A stretch of DNA of 64,000 nucleotides from the NCBI RefSeq assembly GCF_000422645.1, contig NZ_AUGL01000014.1:62001-126000 (forward strand). Reading direction: 5' to 3'. The notes under the pieces are model-generated. The model made no database searches. It was not told where the DNA came from and worked only from the letters and a program-made list of their open reading frames with translations. Numbering within the stretch: position 1 is the first letter of the stretch; each line of letters starts with the position of its first letter. Shown here one piece after another: positions 24,665-33,734 of this stretch. Made by a program: the position numbers and the translations under genes. Origin of the DNA: Ferrimonas futtsuensis DSM 18154 (GTDB lineage: Bacteria > Pseudomonadota > Gammaproteobacteria > Enterobacterales > Shewanellaceae).

Positions 24665-25203
24665 GAGGAACTCCCGCTGTTTGGACTGCCAGACTAGCTT
24701 TAAGGTCGCCAAAGAACAAGCGTCAACTGTTTGCTTCCCAAGAGTAACAGATTAAATGAAATAGCATAGTGACATATTGACAACCTATTTTAACTGTGTG
24801 CAAATCCCCGCGTCTTAACCTAAGCTGAACCAAATTTGGATTTCTGCATAAGCAGAAATATCTCTTTCAGTTTCCACTAGGAAAAAAAAGGAGTTCCCTT
24901 AGGTCAAGATCCCTTGTCCAAGGTGTGACGCCCTCAGCCACCCCAAGACAAATATCCTTTTACATCAAGCAAATGCATGGTAATTTCGTTCGGGACCTCA
25001 TCATTACCCCCCCAAATAAATACCGTCATTTACCCCATTGCAATTGACAGCTTTACACAGGGTCTTTCTCTTACAATTTGTCGCACAATGTTGTCTTGTT
25101 ATACAGGTGGAAAGTATGAGATAAATACCGTCTTACTCTTTTCTCTTTGCTTATTTCGCCCGTCCCCGGGCGAGCACTGTCTATTCGAAAACTAGGAGTC
25201 CAG
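24665..25203. other. AT-rich gene-free stretch before the RND pump operon
   Basis: About 540 bp, clearly richer in A/T than its neighbours. It contains a perfect hairpin TTTCTGC-ATAA-GCAGAAA (24841-24858) and several homopolymer runs. Short open frames here lack ribosome binding sites and codon bias. It probably holds promoters for the small gene on the left and the pump on the right. Confidence 0.5.
25078..25105 (+). promoter_or_regulatory. Candidate promoter of the RND pump operon
   Basis: TTGTCG (25078-25083) and TATACA (25100-25105) are separated by 16 bp, about 100 bp before the first gene of the operon. A second TTGACA-like box at 25044 has no well-spaced -10. Confidence 0.4.
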
Positions 25204-26349
25204 ATGCGGCATTCGCTGAAGCTGGCCACGGCGGTGGCCGTAGCCCTGTCTCTGTCTGCCTGTGGTACAGAAGAGCCCGCAGCCAAACACCCTGGCGGCC
25301 AACAGACCGCTCAGGTCAATGTGGTGACCGTCACCCCTCACGCCCAGGCCATTAGCGTAGAGCTGCCTGGTCGCAGCCGCGCCTACCTCAACGCCGAAGT
25401 ACGCCCCCAGGTCAGTGGCGTCATCACCGCCCGCAGCTTTGTCGAAGGTGGCATGGTGGAAGCTGGCCAGTCCCTGTATCAGATCGATGCGGCCCCCTAT
25501 GAAGCGGCGCTGATCAGCGCCAAAGCGGACCTGGAGCGCGCCAAGGCCAGTGAACTGTCCACCCGGGCTACCTACAACCGCTACCAGGAGCTGATCCACA
25601 CCAGCTCCATCTCCAAGCAGGACCTGGACCTGGCTCAGGCGGCATGGATGGAGGCCAGGGCCAGTGTCGAGATGGCCAAAGCCGCCATTCACCAGGCCGA
25701 GATCAACCTGGACTACACCAAGGTCGAGGCGCCCATCTCCGGCCACATCAGCCGCTCCGCGGTGACCCCGGGCGCTCTGGTGACCGCCAACCAGGGGCAG
25801 GCGTTGGCTCAAATCTCCCAGCTGGATCCCATCAACGTGGACATCGTCCAGTCCAGCACCGAGATGCTCAAGCTCAAGTCGCAGCTGGCCTCAGGCAAAC
25901 TGATGCAGTCCGACACCACCGAAGTCACTCTGATTCTGGAAGACGGCACCGAATACACCCACAGAGGCACCCTGAAGTTTGCCGAAGTGACCGTGGATGA
26001 AGGTACAGGCTCGGTCAGTCTGCGCGCCGAATTCCCCAATCCAGACGGCCTGCTGCTGCCCGGCATGTTCGTCCGCACCCGCATGGTGGTCGGCACCGAT
26101 CCTCAGGCGCTGATGGTGCCCCAGAAAGCGGTCACCCGTAATCCCAAAGGGGAAGGCATGGCCATGGTGGTCAATGCCGACAACCAGGTGGAAGCCCGGG
26201 TTATCACCACCGCTCAGGCCATTGACCACCAGTGGCGCGTCACCGCCGGCCTCAAGCCCGGTGACAAGGTGATCACCGAGGGGCTGCAGAAGATCCGTCC
26301 CGGCGCCACCGTGGTGGCCCAGGAGATCACCCAGATGGCATCCAAATAA
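25204..26349 (+). CDS. RND efflux periplasmic adaptor, AcrA/MexA-like lipoprotein
   Basis: A 381-residue membrane fusion protein. Its lipobox L-S-A-C places the lipidated cysteine at residue 20, anchoring it to the inner membrane. The order is barrel-sandwich/lipoyl half (R-P-Q-V-S-G-V-I), helical hairpin about 95-165 with K-Q-D-L-D-L-A, returning lipoyl half (V-E-A-P-I-S-G-H-I), then beta-barrel and membrane-proximal domains. It links the RND pump to an outer-membrane TolC-type channel that is not encoded here. AGGAG precedes the ATG. The pump gene starts 12 bp after its stop, forming an operon. Confidence 0.93.
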   Translation: MRHSLKLATAVAVALSLSACGTEEPAAKHPGGQQTAQVNVVTVTPHAQAISVELPGRSRAYLNAEVRPQVSGVITARSFVEGGMVEAGQSLYQIDAAPYEAALISAKADLERAKASELSTRATYNRYQELIHTSSISKQDLDLAQAAWMEARASVEMAKAAIHQAEINLDYTKVEAPISGHISRSAVTPGALVTANQGQALAQISQLDPINVDIVQSSTEMLKLKSQLASGKLMQSDTTEVTLILEDGTEYTHRGTLKFAEVTVDEGTGSVSLRAEFPNPDGLLLPGMFVRTRMVVGTDPQALMVPQKAVTRNPKGEGMAMVVNADNQVEARVITTAQAIDHQWRVTAGLKPGDKVITEGLQKIRPGATVVAQEITQMASK

Positions 26350-26361
26350 CCGGGAGAGTTC

Positions 26362-29300
26362 ATGGCTCGTTTCTTTATCGATCGCCCCATCTTCGCGTGG
26401 GTGATCGCCATTATCGTGATGCTGGCCGGTACCCTGGCGATCACCACCTTGCCGGTGTCCCAGTACCCCAACATCGCGCCGCCCACCATCGAGATCAACG
26501 CCAACTACCCTGGCGCCTCGGCCAAGACGGTGGAAGACACCGTCACCCAGGTGATCGAGCAGCGGATGACCGGCCTGGATCACCTGCGCTACATCGCGTC
26601 TCAGAGCGACAGCTTCGGTAATGCCACCATTACCCTGACCTTCAACGCCGAAGCGGACGCAGATATCGCCCAGGTGCAGGTACAGAACAAGCTGCAGCTG
26701 GCGATGCCGCTGCTGCCACAGGAGGTGCAGGCCCAGGGGATCAGTGTCAACAAGTCCTCCAGCGGATTTTTGATGGTACTGGGCTTTGTGTCTCAAGACG
26801 GCTCCATGGACAAGGCGGACATCGCCGACTACGTGGCCGCCAACATCCAGGACCCCATGAGCCGGGTACCCGGGGTAGGCGACATCACCCTGTTCGGCGC
26901 CCAGTACGCCATGCGCATCTGGCTGGATCCGCTGAAGCTGAACCAGTTCAATCTGACCACCAGTGACGTGGTGGCGGCCATCCGCGAGCAGAATGCCCAG
27001 GTGTCCGCCGGTCAGCTTGGCGGTGCCCCCTCGGTGGCCGCCCAGGAGCTGAACGCCACCATCTCTGCCCAGTCCAGGCTGCAGACTCCGGAGGAGTTCC
27101 GCAACATCGTGCTCAAATCCGACATGGACGGCGCCAAGGTGTTCCTGGGCGATGTGGGCCGGGTGGAGATCGGTGCCGAAAGCTACTCGGTGACCTCCTT
27201 CTACAATGGCCAGCCCGCCTCGGGCCTGGCGATTCAGCTGGCCACCGGAGCCAACGCCCTGAACACCGCCGAAGCGGTGATGGCCAAGATGGATGAGATG
27301 CGCCCCTACTTCCCTGAAGGGCTGGATGTGGTGCTGCCCTTTGACACCACCCCCTTCGTCAGCAAATCCATCGAAGGTGTGGTGCACACCCTGCTGGAAG
27401 CGATCGTACTGGTGTTCTTCATCATGTACCTGTTCCTGCAAAACTTCCGGGCCACCCTGATCCCCATGATTGCGGTGCCCGTGGTGCTGCTGGGAACCTT
27501 CGGCATCCTGGCGGCCACCGGTTTCTCCATCAATACCCTGACCATGTTCGCCATGGTACTGGCCATTGGTCTGCTGGTGGATGACGCCATCGTGGTGGTG
27601 GAGAACGTGGAACGGGTGATGTCCGAAGAGGGCTGCTCTCCCCTGGAAGCCACCCGCAAGTCGATGGATCAGATCACCGGCGCCCTGGTGGGCATCGGCC
27701 TGACCCTGTCGGCGGTGTTCGTGCCCATGGCCTTCATGTCCGGCTCCACCGGGGTGATCTACCGCCAGTTCTCCATCACCATCGTTTCTGCCATGGCCCT
27801 GTCGGTAATGGTGGCCATCATCCTGACCCCGGCCCTGTGTGCCACCATGCTCAAGCCGGTGAAGAAAGGACACGCCTACACCGACAAAGGCTTCTTCGGC
27901 TGGTTCAACCGCAGTTTCAACCGCTGGACCGATCGCTATGAAGGCAGTGTGGGCGGCATCCTCAAACGCACCGGCCGGGTGTTTGGCATCTACCTGGTAC
28001 TGGTGGTGGCCACCGGCTGGATCTTCCTGCGCATGCCCACCGCCTTCCTCCCCGATGAGGATCAGGGGGTGATGTTTGTCCAGGCGATCCTGCCCGCCAA
28101 CGCCACCCAGGAAAGCACCCAGCATGTACTGGACAAGGTCAACGACTACCTGCTGGATCAAGAGGGCGAATCCGTGGAATCGGTGTTTACCGTATCCGGC
28201 TTCAGCTTCGCCGGCATGGGTCAGAACATGGGCCTGGCCTTCGTCAACATGAAGCCCTGGGATGAACGTACTGCCCCGGGCACCGATGTGCAGTCGGTGG
28301 CCGGGCGGGCCATGGGTGCTTTCTCCCAGATCAAGGAAGCCCTGGTGTTTGCCTTCGTGCCCCCTGCGGTACTGGAGCTGGGCACCGCCAACGGTTTCGA
28401 TCTCTATCTGCAGGATAAGGGCGGCAAGGGCCACGACGCCCTGATTCAGGCGCGCAACCAACTGCTGGGAATGGCCGCTCAGGAGCCCAGCCTGGTTGGG
28501 GTTCGTCCCAACGGCCAGGAGGATGCCCCTCAGTACCAGTTGGACATCGACCACGGCAAACTGCGTGCCCTGGGACTGAACATCACCGAGGTGAACAGTG
28601 CCCTGGCGACCGCCTGGGGTGGCGCCTACGTCAATGACTTCATCGACCGCGGCCGGGTGAAGAAGGTGTTCGTCCAGGGTGAGGCGGAATACCGCATGCA
28701 GCCTGGGGATCTGGATACCTGGTATGTGCGCAACAACCAGGGTGAAATGGTGCCCTTCTCCGCCTTCGCCACCGGCCACTGGGAGTATGGCTCTCCCCGA
28801 CTGGAACGTTTCGGCGGCCTGCCGGCGGTCAACATTCAGGGTGCCACCGCCCCGGGTGTCAGTACCGGTGACGCCATGGAGACCATGGAGCGGCTGGCCT
28901 CTCAGTTGCCTCCCGGCTTCGGCATCGAGTGGAACGGCCTCTCTTATGAGGAGCGGCTCTCCGGCAACCAGGCTCCGGCGCTGTACGCCCTGTCGATTCT
29001 GGTGGTGTTCCTGGTACTGGCGGCGCTGTATGAGAGCTGGTCCGTGCCCTTCGCGGTAATTCTGGTGGTGCCTCTGGGTATCATCGGCGCCCTGCTGGCC
29101 ACCTATGGCCGCGGGTTGTCCAACGACGTGTTCTTCCAGGTGGGCCTGCTCACCACCGTGGGTCTGGCCACCAAGAACGCCATCCTCATCGTGGAGTTCG
29201 CCAAGGAGTACTACGAGAAAGGTGCCGGTCTCATCGAAGCGACCCTGCACGCGGTGCGGGTACGTCTGCGTCCCATCCTGATGACCTCCCTGGCCTTCGG

Positions 29301-29511
29301 CCTGGGCGTGGTGCCCCTGGCGATCAGCAGTGGCGTGGGCTCCGGTGCCCAGAACGCCATCGGTACCGGCGTACTGGGAGGCATGATGAGCTCCACCTTC
29401 CTGGGGATCTTCTTCGTGCCACTGTTCTTCGTGATTGTGGAGCGTATCTTCAGTCCCAAGGAACGTAAGCAGCCTGAGGCGACGCCTCAGCCGGCAGAAG
29501 CCGAGTCATAG
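26362..29511 (+). CDS. RND multidrug efflux pump, AcrB/MexB-like (HAE1)
   Basis: A 1049-residue inner-membrane transporter with twelve transmembrane helices and two large periplasmic loops. It exports hydrophobic and amphiphilic compounds by proton exchange. The proton-relay residues D407, D408 and K938 are in place. The N-terminus [13 protein letters not shown] is the classic HAE1 start. It is the second gene of the operon with the adaptor. No TetR- or MarR-type repressor is adjacent. Drug range cannot be predicted from sequence. Confidence 0.95.
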   Translation: MARFFIDRPIFAWVIAIIVMLAGTLAITTLPVSQYPNIAPPTIEINANYPGASAKTVEDTVTQVIEQRMTGLDHLRYIASQSDSFGNATITLTFNAEADADIAQVQVQNKLQLAMPLLPQEVQAQGISVNKSSSGFLMVLGFVSQDGSMDKADIADYVAANIQDPMSRVPGVGDITLFGAQYAMRIWLDPLKLNQFNLTTSDVVAAIREQNAQVSAGQLGGAPSVAAQELNATISAQSRLQTPEEFRNIVLKSDMDGAKVFLGDVGRVEIGAESYSVTSFYNGQPASGLAIQLATGANALNTAEAVMAKMDEMRPYFPEGLDVVLPFDTTPFVSKSIEGVVHTLLEAIVLVFFIMYLFLQNFRATLIPMIAVPVVLLGTFGILAATGFSINTLTMFAMVLAIGLLVDDAIVVVENVERVMSEEGCSPLEATRKSMDQITGALVGIGLTLSAVFVPMAFMSGSTGVIYRQFSITIVSAMALSVMVAIILTPALCATMLKPVKKGHAYTDKGFFGWFNRSFNRWTDRYEGSVGGILKRTGRVFGIYLVLVVATGWIFLRMPTAFLPDEDQGVMFVQAILPANATQESTQHVLDKVNDYLLDQEGESVESVFTVSGFSFAGMGQNMGLAFVNMKPWDERTAPGTDVQSVAGRAMGAFSQIKEALVFAFVPPAVLELGTANGFDLYLQDKGGKGHDALIQARNQLLGMAAQEPSLVGVRPNGQEDAPQYQLDIDHGKLRALGLNITEVNSALATAWGGAYVNDFIDRGRVKKVFVQGEAEYRMQPGDLDTWYVRNNQGEMVPFSAFATGHWEYGSPRLERFGGLPAVNIQGATAPGVSTGDAMETMERLASQLPPGFGIEWNGLSYEERLSGNQAPALYALSILVVFLVLAALYESWSVPFAVILVVPLGIIGALLATYGRGLSNDVFFQVGLLTTVGLATKNAILIVEFAKEYYEKGAGLIEATLHAVRVRLRPILMTSLAFGLGVVPLAISSGVGSGAQNAIGTGVLGGMMSSTFLGIFFVPLFFVIVERIFSPKERKQPEATPQPAEAES

Positions 29512-29517
29512 AACGAC

Positions 29518-29544
29518 AAAAGCCCCGCCGTGCGGGGCTTTTTT
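29518..29544. terminator. Terminator of the RND operon, also facing the YebE-like gene
   Basis: AAAAGCCCCGC pairs with GCGGGGCTTTTTT around CGT, located between two converging genes. Confidence 0.92.
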
Positions 29545-29556
29545 ATGACGGTTGAA

Positions 29557-30258
29557 TCAGGCCAATTGCGCTTCCAGCTGGGCCACCAGCTCCGGCTGCA
29601 GCTGCAGTTGATTGGCCAGTTCCTTAAGATAAGCCTGCTCCATGAAGTTCTGTTCATCCACCATGATCACCGACGCCAGGTAGACCTCGGCAGCCTCCTC
29701 CGGGCCGGATACCGCAGCCGCCACTTCGGTGGGATCCAGGGGTTTATCCAGCTCCTGTTGGACAAAGTGGCTCACCTCGTCAGAGGCGCCCATGGCGTGC
29801 ACCGCCTTGAAGATGCGCCCCTTCTCCTCGTCATCCACATGACCGTCTGACTTGGCGGCGGCGATCATCGCCTTGAGTACCACCATGGAGTGCTGTTCTG
29901 TGGGGGCGGGCAGCGCCTGAGGCTGGGGTACCGCCTGGGGTTGAGCAGCAGGTTGAGGGCTCTGGGAGCTCTCTGCCGCGCCTCCCTGGTTGGCCTGCCA
30001 GTCATTGAACACCTTATAGGCCAGGGCGCCCAGGGCGGCGGCGCCACCGAGTTTGGCGGCCTTCTTACCCATCTTGCGCCCCTTCTTGGAACCCACCAGC
30101 ATGGTCAGCAAGCTGCCGCCCACGGCACCGCCGATCGCCCCTTTGGTCATGTCGGACATGCCCCCCTGGCCACTGCCCTGACTCAGCCCACTCTTGGCCT
30201 GCTTGGCCATGTCACCGCCACTGGCCATCACTTGATTGAGTAACCCTTTGAAATCCAT
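29557..30258 (-). CDS. yebE: YebE-like DUF533 protein with TerB-type domain
   Basis: A 233-residue protein of the DUF533 family. A glycine-rich, lysine-flanked hydrophobic segment at about 45-95 is followed by a Pro/Gln-rich linker (about 100-122). A helical TerB-like domain follows at about 124-233 (V-L-K-A-M-I-A-A-A-K-S-D-G-H-V-D-D-E-E). E. coli YebE is an inner-membrane protein of the envelope-stress response with unknown function. GGAGGGA lies just before ATG 30258. A hairpin, CTCCCC-TCGC-GGGGAG (30282-30297), lies in its leader. It converges with the pump operon. Confidence 0.85.
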   Translation of the reverse strand: MDFKGLLNQVMASGGDMAKQAKSGLSQGSGQGGMSDMTKGAIGGAVGGSLLTMLVGSKKGRKMGKKAAKLGGAAALGALAYKVFNDWQANQGGAAESSQSPQPAAQPQAVPQPQALPAPTEQHSMVVLKAMIAAAKSDGHVDDEEKGRIFKAVHAMGASDEVSHFVQQELDKPLDPTEVAAAVSGPEEAAEVYLASVIMVDEQNFMEQAYLKELANQLQLQPELVAQLEAQLA

Positions 30259-30586
30259 CCATTCCCTCCAGATCTCTTTGCCTCCCCTCGCGGGGAGCGG
30301 CATTCGCTATGCCCATACCGTTGTTTTTCTGAACGTTTCCAGCATAGACGAGGGCAGAGTCTCTGTTAAGTCTGCCTTTGTAACCAGACATTGGCACCCT
30401 GCCGAGGTGACCCTGTAGCCATTCCTTTGCCGAGTTGAGAACAAAAAGTAGCAAACTTAATACCGCTTTTGTGAAGCCGCGCATCCTTTACCCTTTTCCT
30501 TGGCCATGAAAATGATTCACCATTGGCAACCAATATGCGGCCCAGGGCCGCGCCGGAAGGACTGAAATGGGGAGGTATCGTCTTTC
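30259..30586. other. Divergent gene-free stretch between the YebE-like gene and hoxX
   Basis: About 330 bp holding the promoters of two divergent genes. The only structure seen is the leader hairpin at 30282-30297. No CpxR-type repeat or clear consensus promoter was found. Confidence 0.45.
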
Positions 30587-32299
30587 ATGCGGGTATTACT
30601 GCTGGTCACGGCCTTTAATGGCCTGTCTCAACGTATCTATGGTGAACTCAAGGCCCGGGGGCATACCCTGAGCGTGGTGCTCGGTGGCAATGAATCCGAG
30701 GTCCGTGACGCCGTGGAGCAGTTCGAGCCCGACTTGATCCTCTGCCCCTTCCTGAAACACCGCATCCCCGATGATATCTGGCAGCAGCGTCTGTGCATCA
30801 TCATCCACCCGGGCATTCAGGGGGACCGTGGTCCTTCGTCTCTGGACTGGGCCATCATCGACCAGCAAACCGAGTGGGGCGTGACCGCCCTGCAGGCGGA
30901 TGCTGAAATGGACGCCGGTGACATCTGGGCCACAGGCAACTTCCCCATGCGCGATGCCTCCAAGGCCAGCCTTTACCGTCGCGACGTCACCGCCATGGCG
31001 TCCAAGCTGGTACAAGAGCTGATGACCCGGGTGGCAGACAAAGGCTTCAGCCCCGAGCCTCTGGATTACAGCGATCCCAAGGTCAAGGGCGAGCTCAAGC
31101 CGCTGATGAAACAACCGCTGCGCAGCATCGACTGGCTGGCAGACGACAGTGACACCATCCTTCGCAAGATTCGCGCCGCCGACAGTTTCCCCGGGGTGCT
31201 GACCGAGCTCTACGGCGAGTTGGTCTACCTCTATGGCGCTCACCCTGAATCGACCCTGGGCGGCGCCCTGCCCAAGACGCCCCTGGCCACCCGTGACGGC
31301 GCTTTGTGCATCGCCACCACAGATGGCGCCATCTGGGTCAGTCACATGAAACTGAAGAGCGACACGCCACAGTTCAAACTGCCGGCAACCTGGGTGATGA
31401 AGGCGCACCTGGACGGAGTTCCCGAGTTGGCACCGCCACTGCTTCCGGAGATGACCACGCCCGGCTTTCAGGAGATCCGCTATCGGGAAGCGGATGGCGT
31501 CGGCTATCTCCATTTCGATTTTCATAACGGCGCCATGGGCACCAGCCAGTGCCGTCGTCTGCTCCACGCCTACCAGGCGGCCTGTCGACAGGACACCCGC
31601 GTGCTGGTACTGATGGGTGGCGAGGATTTCTGGAGCAATGGCATCCACCTGAACCACATCGAGGCGGCCGACAATCCCGCCGACGAATCCTGGCGCAACA
31701 TCAACGCCATCAACGATCTCGTCAGTGCGATCCTGCTGACCGACGACAAACTCACCGTTGCCGCTCTGGGCGCCAACGCCGGTGCCGGCGGTGCCATGAT
31801 GGCTCTGGCCTGCGATCAAGTGGTGGCCAGGGAGGGCGTTGTCCTCAACCCCCACTACCAGAGCATGGGCCTCTACGGCTCCGAATACTGGACCTACTCC
31901 CTGCCCAAGCGCGTCGGCGAGGCCACGGCCCGGCGCCTCACCCAGTCCTGTCTGCCCGTGGGGACCACCCAGGCACTCAAACTGGGGTTGGTCGACAAGG
32001 TGCTCGAGGAAACCCAGTCTCATTATGAGCGCCAATTGATCGACTACTGCCTGACCCTGGCCAGCGATCATGAGTTTCACCGCCGGCTTCAGGCCAAGAC
32101 CAAAACCCGGGCCCGGGATGAAGCCCGACATCCTCTGGCCGAGTATCGCCGTCATGAGCTGACCAAGATGCACCATTGCTTCTACGAACCGGACAGCCAC
32201 TACCACAGGCTGCGCAAGGAGTTCGTCTATAAAGTGTGCCCCTGCTCAACCCCTCAGAGGCTGGTTTACAACAAGCCTCTGGTGAAACGTACCGGCTGA
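30587..32299 (+). CDS. hoxX: HoxX-like hydrogenase maturation protein (formyltransferase/enoyl-CoA hydratase fusion)
   Basis: A 570-residue two-domain protein. The N-terminal 270 residues resemble the 10-formyltetrahydrofolate-binding fold, with H74 in H-P-G-I-Q-G-D-R-G-P-S-S-L-D-W followed by a formyltransferase C-like domain. The remainder is a crotonase-like domain with the oxyanion-type G-A-N-A-G-A-G-G-A-M-M-A-L-A-C-D. In HoxX the pair makes CO from the formyl group for the NiFe-hydrogenase active site under oxic conditions. No hydrogenase or hyp genes are in this window, so the partner is elsewhere or the role differs. GGAGG is about 11 bases before the ATG, a rather long spacing. Confidence 0.85.
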   Translation: MRVLLLVTAFNGLSQRIYGELKARGHTLSVVLGGNESEVRDAVEQFEPDLILCPFLKHRIPDDIWQQRLCIIIHPGIQGDRGPSSLDWAIIDQQTEWGVTALQADAEMDAGDIWATGNFPMRDASKASLYRRDVTAMASKLVQELMTRVADKGFSPEPLDYSDPKVKGELKPLMKQPLRSIDWLADDSDTILRKIRAADSFPGVLTELYGELVYLYGAHPESTLGGALPKTPLATRDGALCIATTDGAIWVSHMKLKSDTPQFKLPATWVMKAHLDGVPELAPPLLPEMTTPGFQEIRYREADGVGYLHFDFHNGAMGTSQCRRLLHAYQAACRQDTRVLVLMGGEDFWSNGIHLNHIEAADNPADESWRNINAINDLVSAILLTDDKLTVAALGANAGAGGAMMALACDQVVAREGVVLNPHYQSMGLYGSEYWTYSLPKRVGEATARRLTQSCLPVGTTQALKLGLVDKVLEETQSHYERQLIDYCLTLASDHEFHRRLQAKTKTRARDEARHPLAEYRRHELTKMHHCFYEPDSHYHRLRKEFVYKVCPCSTPQRLVYNKPLVKRTG

Positions 32300-32388
32300 C
32301 GCTCACTCTTGAGGGTCTGAACCGCTCAGGATTTTACAGGCGACGAAGGATAACTGATTGATATAAAATAGGGATAGTTAAGGACCTG

Positions 32389-33138
32389 ATGGACAATTTT
32401 GAGGATCCCATGAATCAAGGACGTAGCCTCACCCCGGAGGATCTCAAGGCCCGGGCGATCCGTTTCTATGAGCGTTATGGTAAGGATATGGAGCAGATCA
32501 GCGACCTGCTCAATATTCGCTTAACCCAGCTGGCCCAGGCCTATACCCTGGAGAATGCCCTGCCCCAGGAAGCCATCACCATCACCACCCGGGTAAAAAG
32601 TCTGGGCAGCTTCCTGAAAAAGCTGGAAAAGCGTGGCTGGCCCCAGTTCTACTACCCCACCGAAGTAATTCAGGATCTCATCGGCGCCAGAGTGGTGTGC
32701 TGGTTTGTGGACGACTGCCGTGGCATGGAGAAATTCATCGCCGGGTCCAAACACCTCACCATTCATGACGAGGTGGAAGATTACATCGACGACCCCAAAC
32801 CCTCGGGCTACCGCTCTATCCACCTGCTGGCAGATGTAGGGTATGACCGGGTGCACCGCAGTGGCCGAGAGGTGGAGATTCAGGATGGCTCCATGGTGTG
32901 TGAGATTCAGATCCGTACCATGCTTCAGGACGCCTGGGGGCAAATCACTCATGAGTTCCACTACAAGGCTCAGAGCGCCGGGGTAAACAACCGCTTCTAT
33001 GAGCGGATCCTGGCGGAGATCGCCAGTCGCCTGTGCAACGAGGACAACTCCCTGCTGACCCTGCGTGATGCCTACCAGGATCTCGCCAAGGAGCAGATCA
33101 AGCCCTCCTCCCATGAAGGGATCAAGGGAGCAGATTAA
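32389..33138 (+). CDS. Small RelA/SpoT-type (p)ppGpp synthetase domain protein
   Basis: A 249-residue single-domain alarmone synthetase relative without the HD hydrolase or TGS/ACT regions of RelA and SpoT. Hallmarks are the G-loop-like R-V-K-S-L-G-S-F-L-K-K-L, D-L-I-G-A-R-V-V-C-W-F-V-D-D, G-Y-R-S-I-H-L, and E-I-Q-I-R-T-M-L-Q-D-A-W-G-Q-I-T-H-E. It probably makes (p)ppGpp or a related nucleotide under a condition-specific signal. Two starts are possible: 32389 with AGGA, or 32410 with GAGG. It ends nine bases before the convergent transpeptidase gene with no terminator between. Confidence 0.82.
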   Translation: MDNFEDPMNQGRSLTPEDLKARAIRFYERYGKDMEQISDLLNIRLTQLAQAYTLENALPQEAITITTRVKSLGSFLKKLEKRGWPQFYYPTEVIQDLIGARVVCWFVDDCRGMEKFIAGSKHLTIHDEVEDYIDDPKPSGYRSIHLLADVGYDRVHRSGREVEIQDGSMVCEIQIRTMLQDAWGQITHEFHYKAQSAGVNNRFYERILAEIASRLCNEDNSLLTLRDAYQDLAKEQIKPSSHEGIKGAD

Positions 33139-33147
33139 GTCGGGCCG

Positions 33148-33624
33148 CTACCAGCGAATCTCGATGGGCGTGCCCACCGGCACCAATGCCATGAATTCAT
33201 CCATCTCGTCGTTGGTCAGGGCGATGCAACCGTCGGTCCAGTTAAACCATTGAGTCAGGGGTGCCAGCCACCCCAGGCCGTTGCGCTGTCCGTGCACCAT
33301 GATGAGCCCTCCAGGCGACACACCGTGTTCTGCTGCAGCGGCCCTGTCCTGGGCGTTGGGGTAGTCAATGTGCATCGCCCGGTAGAAACTGGAGTCCTCC
33401 TTGGTGTAATCAAGGATATAGCGCCCCTCCGGGGTCTTCTCATCCCCCTCCTGCTGCTTATGCCCCTGGGGATTGGCCCCAAAGGCTACCGAGTAGCTGC
33501 GCACCACCGCTCCCTGCTCCAGCAGTTCCATCTGCCGTTGTGACTTGTCTACCCTGACCAGATCCACCTGAGCCAAGACTGGGGCACTCACCAGTGCCAT
33601 CAGCAGCATCCCTTTATAAGTCAA
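33148..33624 (-). CDS. Exported L,D-transpeptidase-family protein (YkuD-like)
   Basis: A 158-residue protein with a signal peptide (about 1-19, ending V-L-A-Q) and a YkuD-type catalytic domain. The conserved active-site pair is H111 in M-V-H-G and C133 in W-T-D-G-C-I-A-L-T-N-D-E-M-D-E. Such enzymes cross-link peptidoglycan or attach lipoprotein to it from the periplasm. This one is short and carries no LysM domain. The likely start is TTG 33624, with GGGAG eight bases upstream, because the nearest ATG (33609) has no usable spacing and would lose the signal's lysine. Confidence 0.85.
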   Translation of the reverse strand: MTYKGMLLMALVSAPVLAQVDLVRVDKSQRQMELLEQGAVVRSYSVAFGANPQGHKQQEGDEKTPEGRYILDYTKEDSSFYRAMHIDYPNAQDRAAAAEHGVSPGGLIMVHGQRNGLGWLAPLTQWFNWTDGCIALTNDEMDEFMALVPVGTPIEIRW

Positions 33625-33695
33625 ACCCTTTTCTCCCTTTCAGACCGACCCGTCAACATGCCGGAGCCTCAATTGAAACACAGCGGATAAACACA

Positions 33696-33715
33696 GGGCC
33701 ACCCGTAGGTGGCCC
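33696..33715 (-). terminator. Terminator of the secreted endonuclease gene
   Basis: GGGCCACC pairs with GGTGGCCC around a 4-nt loop, 20 bp after the stop on the minus strand; a TGTGTTT stretch follows. Confidence 0.7.
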
Positions 33716-33734
33716 TTATTCACCGACTGACGCC

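Noticed and set aside
24977-25195. 72-codon frame before the RND adaptor gene
   Set aside because: It lies in AT-rich promoter DNA, has no ribosome binding site and spans the likely promoter of the pump operon.
25891-29250. 1119-codon open frame antisense to the RND pump
   Set aside because: Same artefact of codon bias; the sense strand encodes a complete, recognisable AcrB-type protein.
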